Shown here: positions 6,480-13,096 of the stretch, in pieces
Layout of the letters: each line of letters starts with the position of its first letter
Numbering within the stretch: the stretch's first letter is position 1
The notes under the pieces: generated by a model
What the model saw: only the letters and a program-made list of their open reading frames with translations
The model's database searches: none
Told to the model about the DNA's origin: nothing
NCBI RefSeq assembly: GCF_036565765.1
Contig: NZ_DATCXP010000251.1
Direction: 5' to 3' (one strand)
Source: Terrimesophilobacter sp036565765
Lineage (GTDB): Bacteria > Actinomycetota > Actinomycetes > Actinomycetales > Microbacteriaceae
DNA: 14,054 nt
Made by a program: the position numbers and the translations under genes

Positions 6480-8147
6480 TCAGCGGTGAGTGGGGCGCAG
6501 CGTGTAGCCGGTGGGGAGGAGGGGAAGCGCGATCCTGAATGTCGCACCGCCGCCGGGTGTCTCCAGAACCTCAACCGTCCCCTTGTGCGCGGCGATGATG
6601 CCGGAGACGATGGCCAGACCGAGGCCGCTGCCGCCGGTCTCCCTGGTCCTCGAGGTATCGGCACGCCAGAAACGCTGGAAGATCTTGTCCCGGATCTGCG
6701 GGGGAACGCCCTCGCCATGGTCGACGACGTCGAGCATGGCCATCTGACGCCCGGCATCGACATGCACCACGAGTTCGAGCGGGCTTCCCGCCGGTGTGAA
6801 ACGCATCGCGTTGCCCATCAGGTTGGTGATCACCTGACGGATCTTGTTCTCCTCTGCGAGGACGATCGCCGGCAGCTCGAGTTCGACCTGTTCCGGCCCG
6901 GCACCCGTCGTCGTCACCGGCATGGTGCGCGCACGACGGGACCGCAGCCGCGCGATCGTCGCCCCGGCGAACGCGATCGGTCCGGTGGCCGTCGGGACCG
7001 GTCGATGTCCGGCCGCCGAGTCTTTGCGCCGGTTCACCGCCTTCTCCGGCTCTGGCGCGGCCTCGCGGGGTGCGGAGACATCCGGTTCCGCGACGATGAT
7101 CGTCACGGTGCGGTCGGGGTCGGATGCCATGGCGTCGAGCGCGGCATCGCGGGCGAGCGGGAGCAGATCGACCGGGGCCAGCTGGAGGGGTCTGGCCTCG
7201 TCGAGTCTGGCGAGCTCGAGGAGGTCCTCGACGAGGCCGCCCATGCGGACCGCCTCCTTCTCGATGCGCTCCATGGCCTGTGCGACATCCTCGGGCCCCT
7301 GCAGCGCTCCCATCCGGTAAAGCTCGGCGTACCCGCGCACCGACACCAGCGGGGTGCGCAGCTCGTGGCTCGCGTCTCCCACGAACCGGCGCATCTGCTC
7401 GATGGTCTTCGCCCGATCCGCGAAGGCGCGGTCGATGCGGTTGAGCATGGTGTTGAGGGATCGATTGAGCCTGCCGACCTCGGTATTCGGCGTCGCCCCT
7501 GGGAGACGCTGGCTGAAGTCGCCGTCGGCGATCGCGGCCGCAGTCGCCTCGACCTCGCGCAGCGGGGTGAACGTGGCGGTGACCAGGAGTCGCGTGAGCA
7601 GCCCGCCGAGGATGACAACGGACAACCCGAAGCCGAGGAACACCGCGGTGTACTGCGAGATCGTCCCGTTGATGTCGGCGAGGCTCGCTCCGACCGCCAG
7701 CGTGACGACCTGCTGCGTCGAATCGTCCTCGTAGGGGGCGGACACGACGCGCCACTGGCCGGTGCGATCGGCATCCCACAGCGTCAGCGGGACGCCCGCC
7801 TGAGCCCTCACAATGGAGAGGTCGAGTCCGTTCACGACGGGCCGGGCCTGCTCGGCGTCGCGATTCTGGCAGAGCACGCTGCCGTCGGGGGCGAGGATCG
7901 CGACGAAGAACTGGCTGGGGCCGCTCGCCCTGATGCAGGTCTGGTCGATATCGAGGTCGAGCGTCCTCAGATCGTCGAAGGTCGAGGCGATCTTGCGGTC
8001 GACCTCGCTGACGAGGTAGTTGCGCAGGACGGTCATCGTCCCGATTCCCGCGACAAGCAGGCCGACGGTCACCAGGAGGACGGTGACGCCCGTGGTCTTG
8101 GTGCGGAGGGATACCCGACTCCACCACTGGGAGAGCTGCTCATGCAT
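6480..8147 (-). CDS. Two-component sensor histidine kinase (HAMP, HisKA, HATPase_c)
   Basis: This 555-residue protein has TM1 at about 21-42, an extracellular sensor of about 125 residues (PAS-like FVAILAPDGSVLC, with Cys71 and Cys93 able to pair), TM2 at 168-190, HAMP at about 190-243 and HisKA with the phospho-acceptor His261 in DASHELRTP. The HATPase_c domain contains the N box (NLMGNAMRFTP, 442-452), G1 (DHGEGVP), F (FQRFWR) and G2 (GGSGLGLAI). It would sense an envelope signal and phosphorylate the response regulator encoded 41 bases upstream. Between about 353 and 426 there is an extra Pro/Arg/Ala-rich stretch, inserted after the first strand of the ATPase domain, that typical members lack. 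The start is ATG 8147; no strong Shine-Dalgarno is seen, so coupling to the regulator is likely. Ligand unknown; similar kinases are MprB/TcrY-like. Confidence 0.95.
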   Translation of the reverse strand: MHEQLSQWWSRVSLRTKTTGVTVLLVTVGLLVAGIGTMTVLRNYLVSEVDRKIASTFDDLRTLDLDIDQTCIRASGPSQFFVAILAPDGSVLCQNRDAEQARPVVNGLDLSIVRAQAGVPLTLWDADRTGQWRVVSAPYEDDSTQQVVTLAVGASLADINGTISQYTAVFLGFGLSVVILGGLLTRLLVTATFTPLREVEATAAAIADGDFSQRLPGATPNTEVGRLNRSLNTMLNRIDRAFADRAKTIEQMRRFVGDASHELRTPLVSVRGYAELYRMGALQGPEDVAQAMERIEKEAVRMGGLVEDLLELARLDEARPLQLAPVDLLPLARDAALDAMASDPDRTVTIIVAEPDVSAPREAAPEPEKAVNRRKDSAAGHRPVPTATGPIAFAGATIARLRSRRARTMPVTTTGAGPEQVELELPAIVLAEENKIRQVITNLMGNAMRFTPAGSPLELVVHVDAGRQMAMLDVVDHGEGVPPQIRDKIFQRFWRADTSRTRETGGSGLGLAIVSGIIAAHKGTVEVLETPGGGATFRIALPLLPTGYTLRPTHR

Positions 8148-8188
8148 CAGGTCTCAGGCTAACCGGTATGCGCAGCGGCTGGTACAGC

Positions 8189-8881
8189 TCAGGCCCGCGC
8201 GGCCTTGAGCATGTACCCGAAGCCACGCTTGGTCTGGATGATGGGCTCCTCGGAGAACTGGTCGAGCTTGCGCCGCAGGTAGGAGATGTAGGACTCGACG
8301 ATCCCGGCATCCCCGTTGAAGTCGTACTCCCACACGTGGTCGAGGATCTGCGCCTTGCTGAGCACCCGGTTCGGGTTGAGCATGAGGTAGCGCAGCAGCT
8401 TGAACTCGGTGGGGCTCAGCTCGACCTGGGTGTCCCCGATCGTGACCTCGTGGGTGTCCTGGTCCATCGTGAGGTCGCCCGCGCGGATGATGGCGTCCTC
8501 CTCATCCTGCATCGTGCGGCGCAGGATGGCCTTGATCCTCGCGACGATTTCGTCGAGGCTGAACGGCTTCGTGACGTAGTCGTCGCCGCCGACCGTGAGG
8601 CCGGTGATCTTGTCCTCGGTGTCGTCCTTCGCGGTGAGGAACAGGATGGGCGCCGTGTATCCGCTCGCTCTCAGGCGCTTCGTGACGCCGAATCCGTTCA
8701 TGTCCGGCAGCATGACGTCGAGGATGATGAGGTCGGGCTCCTCCTCGAGAACCGCAGAGATCGCCTGTGCGCCATTGCCCACCGCGCGGACGGCGAAGCC
8801 CGCGAAGCGCAGGCTCGTGGTCAGCAGATCCCGGATGTTGGGCTCGTCATCGACAATGAGAATCTTGGGTCCGTCGCTCAT
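8189..8881 (-). CDS. OmpR/PhoB-family response regulator
   Basis: A 230-residue protein with a receiver domain (residues 6-118) and a winged-helix DNA-binding domain (about 133-228). The acidic pocket Asp11/Asp12, phospho-acceptor Asp55 (LIILDVMLPD), switch Thr83 and Lys105 (VTKPF) are all present. The winged helix shows LSPTEFKLLRYLMLNPNRV and ends IVESYISYLRRKLD...IQTKRGFGYML, as in the PhoB group. The start is ATG 8881 (MSDGPKILIVDDEPN). The frame stays open for 36 more codons, but those run through a tandem repeat. Only a weak GGTGA precedes the ATG. The partner kinase gene follows directly. The three TGAACGT-bearing repeat copies just upstream may be operator sites for autoregulation (inferred). 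Confidence 0.96.
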   Translation of the reverse strand: MSDGPKILIVDDEPNIRDLLTTSLRFAGFAVRAVGNGAQAISAVLEEEPDLIILDVMLPDMNGFGVTKRLRASGYTAPILFLTAKDDTEDKITGLTVGGDDYVTKPFSLDEIVARIKAILRRTMQDEEDAIIRAGDLTMDQDTHEVTIGDTQVELSPTEFKLLRYLMLNPNRVLSKAQILDHVWEYDFNGDAGIVESYISYLRRKLDQFSEEPIIQTKRGFGYMLKAARA

Positions 8882-8914
8882 TTCACCAGTATCTGCGCGT
8901 TGGCTGAATGGATC

Positions 8915-8996
8915 CTGAACGTTCCTTGGCGGGCGGGAAGAGTTGCACACTGAACGTTCCCTGGCGGGCGGGCGGGAAGAGGTGCACACTGAACGT
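8915..8996. repeat. Tandem direct repeat between divergent genes
   Basis: Unit 1 (8915-8949, 35 bases) and unit 2 (8950-8988, 39 bases) share CTGAACGTTCC(C/T)TGGCGGGCGG then GGAAGAG(T/G)TGCACA; unit 2 has an extra GGCG. A third, partial copy CTGAACGT begins at 8989. Each full unit contains the palindromes GAACGTTC and, in unit 2, GTGCAC. The repeat lies between the response regulator (minus) and the zinc-ribbon gene (plus). Confidence 0.85.
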
Positions 8997-8997
8997 G

Positions 8998-9144
8998 ATG
9001 AATGAGCAGCATCCTGAGGAGTTCAGCCCGACCGGCGATGCGGTCTGCTGGCTGGAGCGCGTCTGCCAGGACTGCGGCGCTCTCATCGAGGAGGAGCTGC
9101 CGGCGACCTGTTGGCGTTGCGGGAACCGGGTGGTGGCGGTCTAG
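8998..9144 (+). CDS. Small zinc-ribbon protein (48 residues)
   Basis: The protein has two CxxC knuckles, VCQDCG (Cys at about 23 and 26) and TCWRCGN (about 38 and 41), which is a compact zinc ribbon; an extra Cys lies at about 17. The start is taken as ATG 8998; a GTG at 8995 is also in frame. There is no Shine-Dalgarno at a normal distance. The frame is open back to 8908, but that part is the tandem repeat, whose two units are read in different frames, so it is not coding. Such mini zinc ribbons bind nucleic acid or protein partners; no specific function can be given. The TAG stop shares the palindrome CTAG with the stop of the convergent regulator. Confidence 0.65.
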   Translation: MNEQHPEEFSPTGDAVCWLERVCQDCGALIEEELPATCWRCGNRVVAV

Positions 9145-9815
9145 GCCGATGGCTCCAAGCGCGGAGTGATGCGCACACAGCAGTGGCCGGTGTTCGGCGC
9201 GAACACCACGTTGTGGTCCTGGTCGTCGACACCTGCGGCAACCCCCTCGAGGAGTCCGAGGTTGGCGTGGCAGATCACATCGGTGTGGCTTGTCGCGAGC
9301 CGGTGGAACGGGCAATTGGTCAGCACCATGCCGCCCTCTCCATCATCCCTGGGCTCGTAGCCGCAGCTCTCCAGCGCGGCCTCGAGCGATCCGGCCTCGG
9401 CTCCGAGTTCATGACCGGTCTCGGTCGCAACCTTCGTGAGGACCTCGCGGACCGCTTCTCCACTCCTGTCGGCCTCCTCGATGGCCGCGGCAAGCAGTTC
9501 TCCGGCAAGCTCATAGTGACGCGGAGGGATCGACACGGAGATCTCCGCCTCTGCCCTGCGATACAGCTTGCTCGGCCGACCGGATCCCGGACCGGTCTTC
9601 CCACTGAGCCTCCTGAACTCGGTGACGAGCACGCCCTCCTCCACGAGCTTGTCCAGGTGGAATGCAGCGGTGCCGCGGGCCAGCCCGAGCGCAGCGGCGG
9701 CCTCGTCGCGGCTGACGGCATTCTCGTTCTCGCTCACGAAGTCGAACAGGGATCGGCGCATCGGGTCGCTGATCGCGGCGAGTGCCGCGAGTTGGTCTGC
9801 CGTGCGCTGGTCCAT
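9141..9815 (-). CDS. HTH transcriptional regulator, SufR-like with C-terminal cysteine cluster
   Basis: A 224-residue protein. Residues about 8-85 are an ArsR/DeoR-type winged helix (ISDPMRRSLFDFV, DEAAAALGLARGTAAFHLDKL, then a basic wing with GSGRPSKLYR). The C-terminal half ends with NCPFHRLA, ICHANLGLLEG and HCCVRI, placing Cys168, Cys182 and Cys212/213 at spacings close to those of the Fe-S binding cysteines of SufR (known from cyanobacteria and from mycobacterial Rv1460). It probably carries a [4Fe-4S] or [2Fe-2S] cluster and senses oxygen, redox state or iron. No suf genes follow, so it is a paralogue with its own targets, most likely the divergent DoxX-folE operon. The ATG (9815) has no Shine-Dalgarno; a TATGAT -10 box ends six bases before it, so a leaderless mRNA is likely. 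Its stop overlaps that of the zinc-ribbon gene. Confidence 0.85.
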   Translation of the reverse strand: MDQRTADQLAALAAISDPMRRSLFDFVSENENAVSRDEAAAALGLARGTAAFHLDKLVEEGVLVTEFRRLSGKTGPGSGRPSKLYRRAEAEISVSIPPRHYELAGELLAAAIEEADRSGEAVREVLTKVATETGHELGAEAGSLEAALESCGYEPRDDGEGGMVLTNCPFHRLATSHTDVICHANLGLLEGVAAGVDDQDHNVVFAPNTGHCCVRITPRLEPSA

Positions 9816-9821
9816 GAGATC

Positions 9822-9827
9822 ATCATA
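9822..9827 (-). promoter_or_regulatory. -10 hexamer of the SufR-like gene, leaderless geometry
   Basis: On the minus strand TATGAT (five of six to consensus) ends six bases before the ATG at 9815. A TTGTCA at 9852-9847 gives a long 19-base spacer. With no Shine-Dalgarno, transcription probably starts at the A of the ATG. Confidence 0.55.
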
Positions 9828-9845
9828 ACTCTAAAACGGAAAATA

Positions 9846-9875
9846 TTGACAAAAGAATTCAGATCACCATAGAGT
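9846..9875 (+). promoter_or_regulatory. Promoter of the DoxX-folE-folP2-ribD operon
   Basis: A perfect -35 TTGACA (9846-9851) is followed by an 18-base spacer and -10 TAGAGT (9870-9875). The surrounding 60 bases are AT-rich in a GC-rich region. The -35 overlaps the TTGTCA of the divergent promoter by five bases, so a regulator bound here could control both directions. ACTCTA at 9828-9833 and TAGAGT at 9870-9875 are inverted copies. Confidence 0.75.
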
Positions 9876-9905
9876 CGGGTTCATCACACCTCGAAAGGAA
9901 CCACA

Positions 9906-10346
9906 GTGACCGCATCGATACACACGGCGACCGACAGTCCCTCGATCCTGCACCGGGATCCGGCCTGGCAGGCTTTCGCTCTGCTGCGCACGGTCTTCAC
10001 CGTGGCGCCGATCCTGTTCGGGCTCGACAAGTTCTTCAACCTGCTCACCGACTGGCCCGCCTACCTCGCGCCCATCGTGACCGACATCCTTCCCTTGACG
10101 GGTCAGCAGTTCATGTACATCGTCGGGGTCGTCGAGATCATCGCCGGTATCGCCGTGCTCGTTGTGCCGAGATACGGATCCCTCCTCGTCGCGGTCTGGC
10201 TCGCCGGCATCATCGTCAACCTCCTCCTCGTGCCCGGCTACTACGATGTGGCGCTGCGCGACTTCGGCCTGTTCGTCGCCGCCCTCGCGCTGTTCCGCCT
10301 GTCGAGCGTCCATGGCCGCCGCTCCACCAAGGGCAAGCGGGGCTGA
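9906..10346 (+). CDS. DoxX-like integral membrane protein
   Basis: A 146-residue protein with four predicted transmembrane helices at about 22-41, 68-87, 91-109 and 117-133, the four-helix layout of the DoxX family. The start is GTG 9906, with an AAAGGAA Shine-Dalgarno ending five bases before it. The C-terminus is basic (HGRRSTKGKRG) and should be cytoplasmic. DoxX proteins are linked to quinone or thiol redox processes (for example the thiosulfate:quinone oxidoreductase subunit, and mycobacterial DoxX in a superoxide-detoxifying membrane complex); the substrate here is unknown. It is the first gene of the operon, four bases ahead of folE, and is divergent from a probable Fe-S regulator, which supports a redox role by inference. 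Confidence 0.8.
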   Translation: MTASIHTATDSPSILHRDPAWQAFALLRTVFTVAPILFGLDKFFNLLTDWPAYLAPIVTDILPLTGQQFMYIVGVVEIIAGIAVLVVPRYGSLLVAVWLAGIIVNLLLVPGYYDVALRDFGLFVAALALFRLSSVHGRRSTKGKRG

Positions 10347-10350
10347 GGTC

Positions 10351-10971
10351 GTGCTCGAACCACAACGCGAGGCGAAAGAGCGCCCCAGCCTCACGATCGT
10401 GGATGGCGGGCAGGCGGCCAACAGTGCGCGCGCCGAAGCCGCCGTCGCCGATCTGCTGCTTGCTCTCGGACGCGATGTCACGAGTGAGCATCTCGCCGAC
10501 ACCCCGCGACGGGTCGCAGCGAGTCTCATCGAGCTGCTCACCCCGCGAGATTTCGCGATGACGACTTTCCCGAACGACGAGGGCTACGAGGAGCTGGTGC
10601 TCGTTCGGGATATTCCTTTCCACTCCCTGTGCGAACACCACCTGCTGCCGTTCCGGGGCGTGGCGCACGTCGGCTATGTGCCGGGTGACCGGCTCGTCGG
10701 GCTGTCCAAGCTCGCGCGCGTCGTCGAGCTATTCTCCCGGGACCTGCAGGTGCAGGAGCGGCTCACGAAGCAGGTCGCCGACTACCTGCAGGAGGAGTTG
10801 GCGCCCAGGGGTGTCGGCGTCGTCATCGAGGCCGAACACCTGTGCATGTCGATGCGCGGAGTGCAGGCGGCCGGCGCAACCACCACGACCTCGACCTTCC
10901 TCGGAGTGCTCGCGGGCGATGGACCGATGCGCCGCCAGTTCAGGATGTCGGATTCGGTCATCCCCTCATGA
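10351..10971 (+). CDS. folE: GTP cyclohydrolase I (FolE)
   Basis: FolE converts GTP to 7,8-dihydroneopterin triphosphate, the first step of folate and other pterin pathways, as a cytoplasmic decamer. From GTG 10351 the protein is 206 residues, the normal length. The zinc site is complete: Cys94 and His97 in HSLCEHHLLPF, and Cys165 in HLCMSMRGV. Further signatures are DTPRRVA (50-56) and VGLSKLARVVELFSRDLQVQERLT. The start is a choice: GTG 10351 sits four bases after the doxX stop, with GCGGGG eight bases before it, while an ATG at 10312 is in frame inside doxX but without a ribosome site. The region upstream of 10351 reads as doxX shadow. It is the second gene of the operon. The usual companions folB and folK are absent, so this may be a second folE copy. 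Confidence 0.95.
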   Translation: MLEPQREAKERPSLTIVDGGQAANSARAEAAVADLLLALGRDVTSEHLADTPRRVAASLIELLTPRDFAMTTFPNDEGYEELVLVRDIPFHSLCEHHLLPFRGVAHVGYVPGDRLVGLSKLARVVELFSRDLQVQERLTKQVADYLQEELAPRGVGVVIEAEHLCMSMRGVQAAGATTTTSTFLGVLAGDGPMRRQFRMSDSVIPS

Positions 10972-11005
10972 TCGCAACAACAGAAACGACCGCTAGGAGG
11001 CGGAA

Positions 11006-12235
11006 ATGACCACCAATCAGAACTTCATCATTATCGGAGGTGGCCTCGCCGGCGCCGCCGCGGCGGAGGAGCTGCGCAAGCAGGGCTTCGACGGCACGAT
11101 CCAGTTGATCACAAAGGAGGCGCACGCACCCTACATCCGCCCGCCGCTGTCGAAGGGGTACCTCAATGGGTCCGAGGGGCTCGATGCGGTCTTCGTGCAC
11201 CCCCAGGAGTGGTACGCCGAGAACAGGATCGAACTGCTCACGGGCACGAAGGCCTTCGGCGTCAATGCGAGGGCACACGAGGTCACGGTTTCCGGGGGGA
11301 AGCCGCTGCACTACGACAAGCTGCTCATCGCCACCGGCTCGAGCCCACGGCTGCTCATGATCGACGGCGCGGAACTCGGCGGGGTGCACTACCTGCGCAC
11401 GCTCGACGACTCCATAGCACTGCAGAAGGAGCTCTCAGGAGGCGGCCGCAGCCTGGTACTCGTCGGATCCGGCTGGATCGGCATGGAGGTCGGGGCGACC
11501 GCCCGCACGCTCGGCAACGACGTGACCATCCTCGAGCGGGACCCGATTCCGCTCGCCAATGCGATCGGCGACGAACTCGGCTCCATGTTCGCGGACATGC
11601 ACCGCGAGCACGGCGTCATACTGCGGACATCCGTTGTCGTCGAGCGGATCGTCGGCAGTCACGGCAAGGTCGCCGGGGTCGCGCTCGATTCCGGGGAGAT
11701 CATCCCGGCCGACATCGTCCTCATCGGCGTCGGCGCTGTACCGAACGTTGCGCTCGCGGATGACGCGGGGATCATCACCGAGAACGGGATCGTCGTCGAC
11801 CAGGCGATGCAGACCAGCGACCCGGACATCTTCGCCGCAGGAGATGTCGCGAACGCGTTCCATCCGCTCGTGAACATGCGGCTTCGCAGCGAGCACTGGG
11901 CGAACGCCTTGAACGAGGGACCGGCCGCCGCGCGGGGCATGCTCGGCCAGAACGAGAGCTTCGAGGATATTCCCTACTTCTACACCGACCAGTTCGACCT
12001 CGGCATGGAATACTCCGGGTACGGGCCGCTCACGAGGGGTGCGAAGATCGTGTTCCGGGGCGATCGCGAGAAGCGCGAGTTCATCGCCTTCTGGATCCGC
12101 GACGACCGGGTGGTGGCAGGCATGAACGTGAACGTCTGGGACGTGAACGAGCAGGTTCAGCGCATTATCCGCTCGAACAAGGTCGTGGACCTGGCGCGGC
12201 TTACCGACGCGTCCGTGCCGCTCGAGGACATCTAG
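11006..12235 (+). CDS. FAD-dependent NAD(P)H ferredoxin reductase-type oxidoreductase
   Basis: A 409-residue protein of the putidaredoxin/rhodocoxin reductase group. The FAD-binding IIIGGGLAGAAAAEEL is at 8-23, the YIRPPLSKGYL motif at 43-53 and ATGSSPR at 109-115; the NAD(P) site VGSGWIGMEVGA is at 153-164 and the second FAD contact TSDPDIFAAGDVA at 270-282. A Reductase_C domain covers about 320-405. There is no CxxC, so it is not a disulfide reductase. It would pass electrons from NAD(P)H to a small Fe-S or flavin partner, but no ferredoxin gene is adjacent. The start is well fixed by a perfect AGGAGG (10995-11000) five bases before ATG 11006. It lies 34 bases after folE, and its TAG abuts the TTG start of the next gene. 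Inference: it may supply electrons in the pterin operon. Confidence 0.93.
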   Translation: MTTNQNFIIIGGGLAGAAAAEELRKQGFDGTIQLITKEAHAPYIRPPLSKGYLNGSEGLDAVFVHPQEWYAENRIELLTGTKAFGVNARAHEVTVSGGKPLHYDKLLIATGSSPRLLMIDGAELGGVHYLRTLDDSIALQKELSGGGRSLVLVGSGWIGMEVGATARTLGNDVTILERDPIPLANAIGDELGSMFADMHREHGVILRTSVVVERIVGSHGKVAGVALDSGEIIPADIVLIGVGAVPNVALADDAGIITENGIVVDQAMQTSDPDIFAAGDVANAFHPLVNMRLRSEHWANALNEGPAAARGMLGQNESFEDIPYFYTDQFDLGMEYSGYGPLTRGAKIVFRGDREKREFIAFWIRDDRVVAGMNVNVWDVNEQVQRIIRSNKVVDLARLTDASVPLEDI

Positions 12236-13096
12236 TTGCGCAGGACGATCGGCGCCCGCAGTTTCGACTTCGATCGCGAGGTCGCCGTCATGGCGGTCAT
12301 CAACCGCACCCCCGACTCCTTCTTCGACAAGGGGTCCACCTTCGCCCTCGACAAGGCGGTGAGCGCAGCGCTCACCGCCGTCAGGGATGGCGCGGACTGG
12401 GTGGACATCGGCGGGGTCCCGTTCGGGCGGGGCCCGGTCGTCACTCTCGATGAGGAGCTCGAACGGGTCGTCCCGGTCGTCAGGGCGATCGCGGCCGAGT
12501 CACCGGTCGTGATCTCGGTCGACACCTTCAACGCGCAGGTCGCACTCGCCTCGATCGAGGCCGGCGCCGCCGTCATCAACGACACGAGCGGCCTGTTCGA
12601 CCCGGATATGGCGCGCGCCGTCGCCGGTACGGACGCGACGCTCGTGCTCACCCACAGCATGTCGCCACCGCGGGCCGAACCTCCCAAGCCGGAGTACGTC
12701 GATGTCGTCGACGAGGTCGCGGCGTTCCTACGAGACCGCGTGTCGCGGGCGATCGAGGCGGGCATCCCGCGTGAGCGCATCATCATCGACCCGGGACACG
12801 ACCTCAACAAGAACACCTACCACTCGCTCGAGCTCACCCGGCGACTCCACGAGATCGTCGCCCTCGGGTACCCGACGCTCGCGGCGGTGTCCAACAAGGA
12901 TTTCGTGGGCGAGACGATCGATCGCAAGCAGGGGGAGCGGCTCGAGGGGTCCCTCGCGGCTGCCGTCTACTGCATCCTCGAGGGGGCGCGCATCGTGCGG
13001 ATGCACGATGTTCCGGCGACCGTGGCCGCCGTGAGGATGGTCGAGGCGATCCTGGGCTGGCGGGAGCCCGCGTGGACGCTGCACAATATGGGATGA
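12236..13096 (+). CDS. folP: FolP2-like dihydropteroate synthase homologue
   Basis: A 286-residue TIM-barrel protein of the pterin-binding family. The start is TTG 12236, directly after the previous stop, supported by GAGGA at 12224-12228 seven bases before. Pterin-side residues are kept: Asn23 (VINRTPDSFFDKG), Asn115 and Asp116 (INDTSG), Asp185 (IIIDPGHD), Lys221, and Arg255 with His257 (RMHDV). The parts around the pABA and pyrophosphate sites differ: the usual ESTRPGA loop is GVPFGRGP (61-67), and SRKSF is SNKDF (219-223). These variant motifs (NRTPDSF, SNKDxVGET) are those of FolP2, whose Mycobacterium tuberculosis member (Rv1207) is reported to lack DHPS activity. So it may not make dihydropteroate and may act on another pterin. 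A canonical folP would be expected elsewhere. Its TGA overlaps the ATG of the next gene. Confidence 0.88.
   Translation: MRRTIGARSFDFDREVAVMAVINRTPDSFFDKGSTFALDKAVSAALTAVRDGADWVDIGGVPFGRGPVVTLDEELERVVPVVRAIAAESPVVISVDTFNAQVALASIEAGAAVINDTSGLFDPDMARAVAGTDATLVLTHSMSPPRAEPPKPEYVDVVDEVAAFLRDRVSRAIEAGIPRERIIIDPGHDLNKNTYHSLELTRRLHEIVALGYPTLAAVSNKDFVGETIDRKQGERLEGSLAAAVYCILEGARIVRMHDVPATVAAVRMVEAILGWREPAWTLHNMG

Noticed and set aside
6486..8162. 558-codon antisense frame over the histidine kinase
   Set aside because: The kinase on the minus strand has every catalytic motif; the plus frame has none and no ribosome site.
8882..8989. 36-codon N-terminal extension of the response regulator
   Set aside because: It runs through the tandem repeat, and the family starts at MSDGPKILIVDD.
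8908..8997. 30-codon N-terminal extension of the zinc-ribbon protein
   Set aside because: It is translated repeat DNA whose two units are read in different frames, which is not how coding repeats behave.
10162..10350. Long N-terminal extension of FolE inside doxX
   Set aside because: The extension is Ser/Arg/Cys-rich shadow of doxX and makes FolE longer than the family.
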